Shown here one piece after another: positions 45,789 through 53,691 of a stretch of 64,000 nt of DNA (the stretch's first letter is position 1; every line of letters starts with the position of its first letter). The DNA lies in assembly GCF_024346315.1 (NCBI RefSeq), contig NZ_JAGQCS010000003.1, positions 248,001 through 312,000 of the forward strand, in the 5' to 3' direction. The DNA comes from Cyanobium sp. ATX 6F1 (GTDB lineage: Bacteria > Cyanobacteriota > Cyanobacteriia > PCC-6307 > Cyanobiaceae). The notes beneath the pieces were generated by a model that was not told where the DNA came from, ran no database searches, and saw only the letters and a program-made list of their open reading frames with translations. A program made the translations under genes and the position numbers.

Positions 45789-47979
45789 CTCCGTGAGTGG
45801 CCGCCTCGGTCAGCGATTGGCCGCCGCCAACCGTCCGGGCACAGCGCTGCTGGAGCTGTTTCTCCCTGGCCAGGGCAGCCGCCGCCTGCCGCTCCACGGT
45901 GGCCTCTACCGCATCGGCCGCGACCCCGACCTGGAGGTGGTCATCGACCACCCGGCCGTGAGCAAACAGCACGCTTACCTGGAGCAGCAGGGCCGCCATT
46001 GGCTGCTGCTCGACAACGCCTCCACCAATGGCCTCTGGTGGCAGGGGCGGCGCATCCAGCAACTGCTGCTCAGCGACGGGGATGTGGTGCGTTTCGGCCC
46101 CAGCCAGGAGCCCGGGTTGCCGGAGATTGCCTTTCGCCGGCGGCCCAGCCCGCGTCTGCCGCAGCTGGCCCGCATTCTGAGCCTGGGGCTTGGCGGCCTG
46201 GCGACGGCGGGACTCGCCCTGCTGGGGCTTTCACTGCTGCAGATGCCCGTGCGCGGCAGCCTGGCCACGGTGCGGGGGCCCCTGGCGCTCTACGACCGCA
46301 GCAACAAGCCGCTCACCTCCGCCGACTCCAGCCAACACCGGGAACAGTCCTCCCTGTCGGGTTACCCGCCCGTGCTGGTGACTGCGCTGCTGGCCAGTGA
46401 GGACAGCCGTTTCTGGTGGCATCCCGGGGTCGATCCGATCGGCACCGCCCGCGCCCTGGTGGCCAACCTGCTCGGGGGGCGGGTGCTGGAGGGGGGCAGC
46501 ACCCTCACCCAGCAGCTGGCCCGCAGCCTTTACCCCGACCAGGTGGGCCAGGGGGAAACCCTGGAGCGCAAGTGGCGGGAGCTTCTGGTGGCCCTGCAGC
46601 TGGAGGCCCGATTCAGCAAGCACGACCTGCTGCTCAGCTATCTCAACCGCGTCTACCTGGGGGTCGGTTGGGGCTTTGAAGACGCCGCCCGGGCCTACTT
46701 CGGCCGGCCGGCCTCCCAGCTGCAACTGGAGGAGGCGGCCCTGCTGGTGGGTTTGCTGCCCTCCCCCAATGGCAACGATCCCTGCTCCAATCCCCAAGCG
46801 GCCCTGGCGGCCCGCAACGGGGTCCTCAACAAGATGTCCGACACCGGCAAGATCAGCGCTGACCAGGGACGGCGCAGCCGGCGGCAGCCGATTCAGCTGG
46901 GTCCCCAGGCCTGCCGGGGAGGTACCGGCCTCCGGCCTGCCCCCTTCTACACCGACCAGGTGCACCAGGATCTGCAGAACCTGCTGGGGGCCGACGTGGC
47001 CGCCGAGGGCAATTTTCTGATCGAGACCTATCTGGATCCTGTCCTCCAGACCGTCGTGGAACGTCAGCTGCGCCAGGAGCTCCAGGCCAGCGCTCCCCTG
47101 AGGGTCAGCCAGGGGGCGGTGGTGGTGCTGGATTCCCGCAACGGTGGTGTGCTCGCCATCGCCGGTGGCCGGGATTACCGCTACAGCCAGTTCAATCGCG
47201 CCAGCATGGCCCTCAGGCAGCCGGGCAGCACCTTCAAGCTGATGACGTATCTGGCGGCCCTGGAGCGGGGCATGGGGCCCACCGACGCCATCAGCTGCGC
47301 GCCCCTGGAGTGGGGCGGCCAGACCTTTGCCAGTCACTGCGGCGGTCGGGTGAGCCTCACCCAGGCGTTCGCGATGAGCAGCAACACCGCCGCCCTGCGC
47401 CTGGCCCGCCGTGTCGGGCTGGATGCCGTGGTGCGCAAGGCCCAGGATCTGGGCATCACCAGCCCACTCACGCCGGTGCCCGGTCTGGCCCTCGGACAGA
47501 GTGAGGTGCGCTTGATCGAACTCACAGCGGCCTATGGGGCCGTGGCCAATGACGGCATCTGGCATGCCCCCACCACGATCCGCCGGCTCACCGATGCCGA
47601 AACCTGCGGAGGCCTCGAGAGCGCCCGCTGCCGCGCCGCCCGTCGGACCAGCAAGCGAGCGGTCAATCCAGGCCGCCGCGTCATCAAAGCGGAAACGGCA
47701 CGGCAGATGCAGGGGTTGCTGCGGGCGGTGGTGCGCGGCGGCACCGGCACCGCCGCTTACCTGGGCGGCCAGGAGGGCGGCAAGACAGGCACCACCAACG
47801 AGGCCCGCGACCTGCTGTTCGTGGGCTATGAGCCCCGCCGGCACTGGGTGATCGGCATCTGGCTCGGTAATGACGACAACACCCCCACCTCCAGCAGCAG
47901 CGCCCTGGCGGCGGGCCTGTGGAGCAGCATCGTGCGGGGCGCCGGCAGTGGCAGCCTCGCCCCCACAGCCGGCCCTTGA
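45769..47979 (+). CDS. Class A penicillin-binding protein with N-terminal FHA domain
   Basis: 736 residues. An FHA phosphothreonine-binding domain comes first (about 30-125: LYRIGRDPDLEVVIDHPAVSKQHAYLE, LLLDNASTNGLW), before a single membrane helix (about 148-166), so it faces the cytoplasm. Then glycosyltransferase domain 51 (ALLASEDSRFWWHPG, EGGSTLTQQLARSLYP) and a transpeptidase domain with SxxK Ser487 (GSTFK), SSN 537-539 and KTG 672-674, all intact. A bifunctional wall synthase that could be steered by Ser/Thr phosphorylation. Overlaps lspA by 20 bp; its stop overlaps the next start (TTGA). Confidence 0.93.
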   Translation: MAPTRVDSVSGRLGQRLAAANRPGTALLELFLPGQGSRRLPLHGGLYRIGRDPDLEVVIDHPAVSKQHAYLEQQGRHWLLLDNASTNGLWWQGRRIQQLLLSDGDVVRFGPSQEPGLPEIAFRRRPSPRLPQLARILSLGLGGLATAGLALLGLSLLQMPVRGSLATVRGPLALYDRSNKPLTSADSSQHREQSSLSGYPPVLVTALLASEDSRFWWHPGVDPIGTARALVANLLGGRVLEGGSTLTQQLARSLYPDQVGQGETLERKWRELLVALQLEARFSKHDLLLSYLNRVYLGVGWGFEDAARAYFGRPASQLQLEEAALLVGLLPSPNGNDPCSNPQAALAARNGVLNKMSDTGKISADQGRRSRRQPIQLGPQACRGGTGLRPAPFYTDQVHQDLQNLLGADVAAEGNFLIETYLDPVLQTVVERQLRQELQASAPLRVSQGAVVVLDSRNGGVLAIAGGRDYRYSQFNRASMALRQPGSTFKLMTYLAALERGMGPTDAISCAPLEWGGQTFASHCGGRVSLTQAFAMSSNTAALRLARRVGLDAVVRKAQDLGITSPLTPVPGLALGQSEVRLIELTAAYGAVANDGIWHAPTTIRRLTDAETCGGLESARCRAARRTSKRAVNPGRRVIKAETARQMQGLLRAVVRGGTGTAAYLGGQEGGKTGTTNEARDLLFVGYEPRRHWVIGIWLGNDDNTPTSSSSALAAGLWSSIVRGAGSGSLAPTAGP

Positions 47980-49610
47980 AGCGGACACCCCCCGCCCGGC
48001 TCTGGTGGCTGCTGGCCCTGGCCCTGGTGGTGCTGGTGGTGGTCGGAATCGTGGTGCAGGTGTTCAACAACCTGCTCTGGCAACTCAGCTACCTGTTGCC
48101 CAGTTGGCTGGTGGGGCCGGTGTTGCTGCTGCTGGTGGGCGGCGGCGCCCTGCTGCTGGGGCGTCTGGCCTGGCCCTGGATCACGGACTTCGGCCGTGAG
48201 TCAAAGGGCAAGGCCGATCCCAAAGCACTGGAGCCGCCTCCCTCCTCGCGCCAGGAGGCGGCCCGCCGCAACCTCGCGGCGATCGATCAGGTGCTCGATC
48301 GGGTGCGTGATGACGTTCAACGGGAGGCCCTGCGCCAGGAGCGGCAGCGCATCGAAGCCGACCTGCAACGGGGCGATCTGGTGCTGGTGGTGTTCGGCAC
48401 AGGCTCCACCGGCAAAACTTCGTTAATCCGAGCTTTGCTCGATGAGGTGGTGGGCCAGGTGGGGGCCGCCATGGGCTCCACCGAGGGCTGCACCACCTAC
48501 CGGCTGCGGCTGCGCCAGCTCGAGCGGGGGCTGCAACTGATCGACACCCCTGGGGTGCTCGAAGCCGGCGGTGAAGGCCGTCAGCGTGAAACGGTGGCCC
48601 GGCGTCAGGCCGCCCTGGCGGATCTGCTCGTGCTGGTGGTCGACGGGGACCTGCGGGCGGCGGAGATGGAGGTGTTCACCGCCCTCGCCAGCCTGGGCAA
48701 ACGCCTGTTGCTCGTGCTCAACAAGTGCGATCTACGCGGCGAAGCCGAGGAGCGCCGGTTGCTGGAGCTGCTGCGCAGCCGCACCCAGGGGCGCATCGCC
48801 CCCGACGATGTGGTGCCCGCCAGCGCGGCGCCGCAGTCGGTGCCGATGCCCGGCGGCCGGCCCCACCAACCGCAACCGGAGTTGGAGGCGCTGGTGCGCC
48901 GGCTGGCCACCGTGCTGCACCAGGACGGCGAAGAACTGATCGCCGACAACATCCTTCTGCAGAGCAGGCGCCTCTCCGATGCCAGCAGGGAACTGTTGAC
49001 GCGCCAGCGCCGCAGCGATGCCGAGACCATCGTCGATCGCTACATGTGGATCGGTGCCGGAGTTTTGGTGGTGACACCCCTGCCGGTGGTCGACCTGCTC
49101 GGCGCCGCGGCGGTCAATGCCCAGATGGTGGTGGAGATCGGTCGCGTCTATGGGGTGACTCTCTCGCGCCAGACCGCCCAGGATCTGGCCGTGTCCGTGG
49201 GCCGGACCCTGGCCAGCCTCGGGGTGATCAAGGGCGGCCTCGGGTTGATCGCCACCGCCCTCAGCCTCAACCTGCCGGCCCTGATTGCCAGTAAAGCGCT
49301 TCAGGCGGTAGGGGCCGCCTGGCTCACGCGCATTGCCGGATTGAGCTTCATCACCTACTTCGAGCAGGACCAGGACTGGGGTGACGGTGGCCTGCAGGAG
49401 GTGGTGCAGCGGCAATACGACCTCAACCGCCGTGATTCGGTCCTGAAGCGTTTTCTCGAGGCCGCCTTCAACCGGGTGGTGGAGCCGCTGCAGCGGGGGA
49501 AGGATCCGCAGTTACCACCCCGTCCGGGGGGAGCGCCTCGCCCAGGGCCATCCCGCCCAGGGCCTCAGGAGGAGGGGGAAGCAGGGGACCGCGGGCATCG
49601 AGCACCGTGA
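47976..49610 (+). CDS. Membrane-associated P-loop GTPase with DUF697-like C-terminus
   Basis: 544 residues from TTG 47976, which lies inside the upstream stop (TTGA) and gives a natural MKRTPPARLWW N-terminus. Two membrane helices (about 10-30 and 42-62), then a Era/Der-like G domain: GTGSTGKT 141-148, LIDTPGVLEAGG, LNKCDLRG. A hydrophobic C-terminal region (about 355-470, WIGAGVLVVTPLPVVDLLG...) resembles DUF697. Relatives are widespread in cyanobacteria with unknown role. The last ~48 codons, a Pro/Gly/Arg-rich tail, are antisense to the next gene. Confidence 0.85.
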   Translation: MKRTPPARLWWLLALALVVLVVVGIVVQVFNNLLWQLSYLLPSWLVGPVLLLLVGGGALLLGRLAWPWITDFGRESKGKADPKALEPPPSSRQEAARRNLAAIDQVLDRVRDDVQREALRQERQRIEADLQRGDLVLVVFGTGSTGKTSLIRALLDEVVGQVGAAMGSTEGCTTYRLRLRQLERGLQLIDTPGVLEAGGEGRQRETVARRQAALADLLVLVVDGDLRAAEMEVFTALASLGKRLLLVLNKCDLRGEAEERRLLELLRSRTQGRIAPDDVVPASAAPQSVPMPGGRPHQPQPELEALVRRLATVLHQDGEELIADNILLQSRRLSDASRELLTRQRRSDAETIVDRYMWIGAGVLVVTPLPVVDLLGAAAVNAQMVVEIGRVYGVTLSRQTAQDLAVSVGRTLASLGVIKGGLGLIATALSLNLPALIASKALQAVGAAWLTRIAGLSFITYFEQDQDWGDGGLQEVVQRQYDLNRRDSVLKRFLEAAFNRVVEPLQRGKDPQLPPRPGGAPRPGPSRPGPQEEGEAGDRGHRAP

Positions 49611-49716
49611 TCAGCACCAGATAAAGCACACCGATCAGGATCGAAAGGGCGCCGGTGATGATCGCCAACCAGCGGCCACGCCTGGCGTCGGCAGCCTTGG
49701 GGCCATTGCTGTTCAT
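49468..49716 (-). CDS. Small single-span membrane protein coupled to the PLP decarboxylase
   Basis: 82 residues: short polar N-terminus (MNSNGPKAADARRGRW), one membrane helix (about 17-40, LAIITGALSILIGVLYLVLITVL), then a Pro-rich tail (DARGPLLPPPPEALGG...). Its ATG overlaps the decarboxylase stop (49713-49716, ATGA). The 3' 143 bp overlap the convergent GTPase gene, so the Pro-rich tails of both proteins are encoded on opposite strands of the same DNA. The helix and DxRGPLLPPPP stretch look like selected sequence rather than a shadow. Confidence 0.7.
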   Translation of the reverse strand: MNSNGPKAADARRGRWLAIITGALSILIGVLYLVLITVLDARGPLLPPPPEALGGMALGEALPPDGVVTADPSPAAAAPPPG

Positions 49717-51158
49717 CGCTTCAGCTCTGGATCGATCAGGGAGGCCGCCACAACCTTCGCCACGCTGTTGAGGTGCAGCTCCTGGGTGTGGGGGTTGCCC
49801 AGCACGGCCTTGAGGTGGTGGCGGCCGCGGTAGAGGGGACGCGAGAGCATCAGCTGATCCTCCAGCAACCGCTGACGGGTGCGCAGGGACCAACGCTCCG
49901 CCTGATCGCGGTCGATACCGATGGGCGTGAAGGCCAGCAGATGCAAGGGGCCACCCAACAGCTCCAGCTCCAGGGGTTGGAGCCTGCGCTCCAACAGGCG
50001 CCGGCGTTCGATCGCACCGTCGATCACCGCCTCGATTCCCGACAGGCCCAACTGACGCAGTCCAAGCCAGAGCTTGAGAACTTCCCCCGAGCGGGTGCCC
50101 TGCAGGCCGCATTCACCGCCGTGGGCCTCGCCCCAGCTGGGTTCCATGTAGGGCAAACCGGTGCCGAAGGCCGATAGCAGCTGATCCGGCTGCCGCAGCA
50201 GCAGCGCCGAAGATGTTTTGGTGATCCCGAGCAGCTTCTGGGGATTGACCGTGATCGAATCGGCCCTCCCCAGGCCATCGACCCGATGGCGGTGGCGCTC
50301 GCTCAGGGCGCAGACCGCGCCGATCGCTCCATCCACATGCAGCCAGATCCCAGCCGAGTGGCAGAGCGCGGCCAGCTCAGCGAGCGGATCCACCGCCCCA
50401 CGCACGGTGGTGCCGGCCGTGGCCACCAGGGCGATCACCGGACGACCCAAGCGCCTCAATTCCGCCAGCCGCTCGCCGACGCGCTCGAGATCGAGGCGCC
50501 CCAACCGATCCGTTGGAACGCTGATCAGAGCCTCGGGAGGCAGACCCATCACCGTGATCGCCTTCTGGAACGACACGTGGGCGTCGGCGCTGGTCAGCAC
50601 CACCGCCCGGGGGTCGTGGGCCAGACCGCGGCTGTGCCGCGCCGTCACCAGGGCGGTGAGATTGCTGAGGCTGCCGCCACTGGCCAGCACGCCGCCGCTG
50701 CTCTCACCGAGGCCCAGGCGGCGGGCCAGCCAGGAACACAGATTGCGCTCCAGGTGCGTGAGGCTGGGGGAGAGCTCTTCGGCCAGCAGGTTGTTGTTCA
50801 GCCCGGCACAGATCAGCTCCGCCACCACCGAGGCGCCCAGGGGCGGCGGATCAAGGTGAGCGATGGCGCCGGGATGGTTGGCGTTATAGGCCCCCTCCAT
50901 CACCAGCTGCAGATCGCCCAGCAGCCGGTCGCAGCCAAGGCCCTGGGCCTCCGGTTCCACCACCGGCATCACACTGAGGGCCGGCAGAGGAGGCCGCTGA
51001 TTCGCCGTGGCCAACCAGCGACAGAGCAGAGCGGAAGCCTGGGCAAGGAAGGCTTCCAGGGCCGGATCCCGTTGGGCCGGGTCGGCAAAGGGAAGCGGGT
51101 CGCCGTTCGGCTCCAGCTGGGGCGTGACGGCCAAGGTCGAGCAGGGAGGTTGGATCAT
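49713..51158 (-). CDS. Group II PLP-dependent amino acid decarboxylase
   Basis: 481 residues, aspartate aminotransferase fold. Substrate/PLP regions: YNANHPGAIAHLDPPPLG, GGVLASGGSLSNLTAL, ATAGTTVRGAVDPLAEL, HVDGAIGAVCAL (PLP-ring Asp), and Lys308 in SITVNPQKLLGITKTS. The usual NPHK reads NPQK here. Family members act on glutamate, aspartate, 2,4-diaminobutyrate or aromatic acids; substrate cannot be assigned. Co-translated with a small membrane protein downstream. Confidence 0.87.
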   Translation of the reverse strand: MIQPPCSTLAVTPQLEPNGDPLPFADPAQRDPALEAFLAQASALLCRWLATANQRPPLPALSVMPVVEPEAQGLGCDRLLGDLQLVMEGAYNANHPGAIAHLDPPPLGASVVAELICAGLNNNLLAEELSPSLTHLERNLCSWLARRLGLGESSGGVLASGGSLSNLTALVTARHSRGLAHDPRAVVLTSADAHVSFQKAITVMGLPPEALISVPTDRLGRLDLERVGERLAELRRLGRPVIALVATAGTTVRGAVDPLAELAALCHSAGIWLHVDGAIGAVCALSERHRHRVDGLGRADSITVNPQKLLGITKTSSALLLRQPDQLLSAFGTGLPYMEPSWGEAHGGECGLQGTRSGEVLKLWLGLRQLGLSGIEAVIDGAIERRRLLERRLQPLELELLGGPLHLLAFTPIGIDRDQAERWSLRTRQRLLEDQLMLSRPLYRGRHHLKAVLGNPHTQELHLNSVAKVVAASLIDPELKR

Positions 51159-51241
51159 TCTCCCCTGCAGGCTGTCAACCTGGGGCCAGAACCCGCCTGA
51201 TGCGGATGGCCCCCGCAGCGTTCGAGTTCAAGCCATGCCCC

Positions 51242-51724
51242 ATGGATGAACCGCTGCAGTGGCTCTGGATGGCCCGGCTGACGCGACTGGCGGCTCGCAT
51301 TGGTGAGCGCGGGGAAATCCCGGTGGCGGCGGTGATCCTCGATGGCCGTGGCCTCGCCCTGGCCTGGGGCAGCAACCGCCGTGAGAGCCAGGCTGATCCC
51401 CTTGGCCACGCTGAACTGGTGGCCCTGCAGCGGGCCGCAAGGCTGCGGGGTGACTGGCGTTTCAACGACTGCACCCTGCTGGTGACGCTGGAGCCCTGCC
51501 CGATGTGCGCCGGGGCCCTGGTGCAGGCGCGCATGGGCCGGGTGGTCTTCGGTGCCCGTGATGCCAAACGCGGGGCCCTGGGCAGCTGCCTGGATCTCTC
51601 CACCGACTCCAGCGCCCATCACCACATGGAGGTGGTGCCGGAGGTGGACGCCGCGGCGAACAGCCAGCTGCTCGAGGACTGGTTCAGGCGGCGACGGCGG
51701 CAACGGAGGGAGACGCAGCCCTGA
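51242..51724 (+). CDS. tadA: tRNA-specific adenosine deaminase
   Basis: Makes inosine-34 in tRNA(Arg)ACG. 160 residues from ATG 51242; in-frame ATGs at 51200 and 51206 are possible but longer than the family. Zinc site: HAE in PLGHAELVALQRAA, with PCPMC in LEPCPMCAGALVQAR. The downstream GARDAKRGALGSCLDL is typical. The last 41 bp, coding a basic tail, overlap the convergent aminotransferase gene. Confidence 0.93.
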   Translation: MDEPLQWLWMARLTRLAARIGERGEIPVAAVILDGRGLALAWGSNRRESQADPLGHAELVALQRAARLRGDWRFNDCTLLVTLEPCPMCAGALVQARMGRVVFGARDAKRGALGSCLDLSTDSSAHHHMEVVPEVDAAANSQLLEDWFRRRRRQRRETQP

Positions 51725-52880
51725 AGGCCGGCAGTTCCTTCTCAAGCAGATCAAGCAGCCGATCGACGTTGTCAGGCGTGCTGTTGTAGCCCATCAGACC
51801 GATGCGCCAGACCTTGCCGGCCAGGGCGCCCAGACCGCCACCCACTTCGATGCCGTGCTTGTTCAGCAGGTGCAGGCTGAAAGCCTTTCCATCGACGCCT
51901 TCAGGGATGCAGACGGTGGTGAGGGTGGGCAGGCGAAGCGGTTCGGGAACATGCAGCTCAAGACCCAGACGCTCCAGACCCGCCCAGAGGCGCTCGGCGT
52001 TGCGGCGGTGGCGGGCCCAGGCGTTCTCGATGCCCTCATCGGCCAGCAGACGCAGGGCCTCGCGCATGCCGAAATTCATGTTCACCGGGGCGGTGTGGTG
52101 GTACACCCGGTTGCTGCCCCAATATTGATTCAGCAGGGAGACATCCAGATACCAGTTGGGCACCTTGCCGCTGCGGGCGCTGAGCTTGGCCTCGGCCCGG
52201 GGACCCATGGTGAAAGGGCCCAGACCGGGCGGGCAGCTGAGCCCCTTCTGGCTGCAGCTGTAGGCCAGGTCCACACCCCACGCATCCAGGTGAATGGGCA
52301 CCGCCCCCAGGGAGGTGACCGTATCGAGAATCAGCAGGGTGCCGTGTCGGCGGCAAAGCTCACCGATGCCCTCCATGGGCTGCAGCACGCCGGTGGATGT
52401 TTCAGCGTGAACCAGCGCCAGGATCGCGGGCTTGTGTTGCTCGAGGGCCGCTTCGATTTCAGCGAGGCTGAAGGCTTCACCCCAGGGGCGCTCGATCGTG
52501 TGCACCTCGGCCCGGTAGCGCTCAGCCATGTCCACCAGGCGCAGGCCGAAGTAGCCCATGACGGCGACCAGCACCTTGTCGCCCGGCTCCACCATGTTGG
52601 CGAGGGTCGCCTCCATGGCGGCGCTGCCGGTGCCGCTCATCGGAATCGTCAGCCGGTTGTCGGTCTGCCAGGCGTAGCGCAGTAGTTCCTGCACCTCACC
52701 CATCAGCTCGATGTAGAGAGGATCGAGGTGCCCGATCGGGTGGCGCGAGAGGGCCGCCAGCACGGTGGGATGGGCGTTGGAGGGGCCTGGTCCCAGCAGC
52801 AGACGGTCCGGCGTGGCGATGGGGGCCAGTCGCTGCCTGTGACGATCGCTCACGGGGGCGGAAGAGGAGGGGAGGGCCAA
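51684..52880 (-). CDS. Alanine-glyoxylate / serine-pyruvate aminotransferase family
   Basis: Class V PLP aminotransferase, probably photorespiratory glyoxylate-to-glycine conversion. About 398 residues. LLLGPGPSNAHPTVL near the N-terminus, SGTGSAAMEATLANMV (PLP phosphate site), DTVTSLGAVPIHLDAWGVDLAYSCSQKGLSCPPG with the PLP Lys in SCSQKGL, and a C-terminal WRIGLMGYNSTPDNVDRLL. Start may be TTG 52880 or GTG 52853; the family core begins later. Overlaps tadA by 41 bp at the 3' end. Confidence 0.92.
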   Translation of the reverse strand: MALPSSSAPVSDRHRQRLAPIATPDRLLLGPGPSNAHPTVLAALSRHPIGHLDPLYIELMGEVQELLRYAWQTDNRLTIPMSGTGSAAMEATLANMVEPGDKVLVAVMGYFGLRLVDMAERYRAEVHTIERPWGEAFSLAEIEAALEQHKPAILALVHAETSTGVLQPMEGIGELCRRHGTLLILDTVTSLGAVPIHLDAWGVDLAYSCSQKGLSCPPGLGPFTMGPRAEAKLSARSGKVPNWYLDVSLLNQYWGSNRVYHHTAPVNMNFGMREALRLLADEGIENAWARHRRNAERLWAGLERLGLELHVPEPLRLPTLTTVCIPEGVDGKAFSLHLLNKHGIEVGGGLGALAGKVWRIGLMGYNSTPDNVDRLLDLLEKELPAFRAASPSVAAVAA

Positions 52881-52937
52881 GTCCTGAACCGAAGAAGAAA
52901 CAAGTTGGGTCGAAGCCTAATCAGCGACGCGATCGCC

Positions 52938-53456
52938 TCAGCGGGCGCGGACGTTCGTCGCCGCCAGACCCTTGGCCATGTGATCGAAGGGAACCCGCAC
53001 CAGGGCCGACGGGGGGAAGCCGGCCTCCGCCAACAGTTCGATCACCACATCTCCCAGCAGGGTCAGGCCGCGCACGGTCGGGCCGGTGGGCACCCCCAGA
53101 CTCTTGTAAGTGTCATCGAGACCGTTGAGCACGCGCTCATCGAGGATCTGGGGGTCGTCGGCCACCAGGGCGTAGCTGGCGTAGCGCAGGAAGTAGTCGA
53201 GGTCGCGCAGACAGGCCGCCCAGCGGCGGGTTGTGTAGGCGTTGCCTCCGGGAAGCAGCAATTCAGGGTCCTGGGCGAACAGCCGTTGGCTGGCCTCGCG
53301 CACGATTTCACCGGCCTCACGGTTGATCAGCTCGGCGGCGGCCAGGCGTAGCTCCGCTTCTGCGAAGTAACTGGAGGCCCGCTCAAGGGCGTCGCGATCG
53401 AAGTAGCGCCCCAGCTGGTCGTAGCGGCCGATCAGGCCCGTGATGGCATCACGCAT
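52938..53456 (-). CDS. apcF: Allophycocyanin beta-18 subunit (core-linked)
   Basis: Minor phycobilisome-core subunit that pairs with the core-membrane linker to pass energy to the photosystems. 172 residues. Chromophore Cys82 in TTRRWAACLRDLDYFLRYASYAL. MRDAITGLIGRYDQLGRYFDRDAL at the N-terminus and SLGVPTGPTVRGLTLLGDVV near the C-terminus place it with ApcF rather than ApcB. Divergent from glnA across 235 bp. Confidence 0.92.
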   Translation of the reverse strand: MRDAITGLIGRYDQLGRYFDRDALERASSYFAEAELRLAAAELINREAGEIVREASQRLFAQDPELLLPGGNAYTTRRWAACLRDLDYFLRYASYALVADDPQILDERVLNGLDDTYKSLGVPTGPTVRGLTLLGDVVIELLAEAGFPPSALVRVPFDHMAKGLAATNVRAR

Positions 53457-53599
53457 GTCGCTCAGATCGACGCACCTGGCCGGAAACTAGCACCCGCAAT
53501 CGTGCAAAACCCTGTCACCAGGCTCGATCTGGCGAATCTGACAGAAACGGTTACGCAAGCCGGAAACGGTCGCCGGCCCCCTCCATGGCGAAAGAAACA

Positions 53600-53613
53600 G
53601 TGGCAACCGACAC
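53600..53613. promoter_or_regulatory. Candidate degenerate NtcA site upstream of glnA
   Basis: GTGGCAACCGACAC fits only the relaxed GT-N10-AC form of the NtcA box. A TACGTT -10-like hexamer lies 22 bp downstream (53636-53641), the spacing of NtcA-activated promoters, and the glnA ATG follows at 53692. glnA is a standard NtcA target in cyanobacteria. The site match itself is weak. Confidence 0.35.
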
Positions 53614-53691
53614 CAAGGGAGCCCCTGGCTCTGCCTACGTTCCGGCCGCTTCCCCACCGGGACGCCGACCCTTGCGCGATTCCTCCCTTCC

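Noticed and set aside
46231-47988. 585-codon minus-strand open frame
   Set aside because: Antisense to the FHA-PBP gene, whose domains and active-site motifs are unambiguous.
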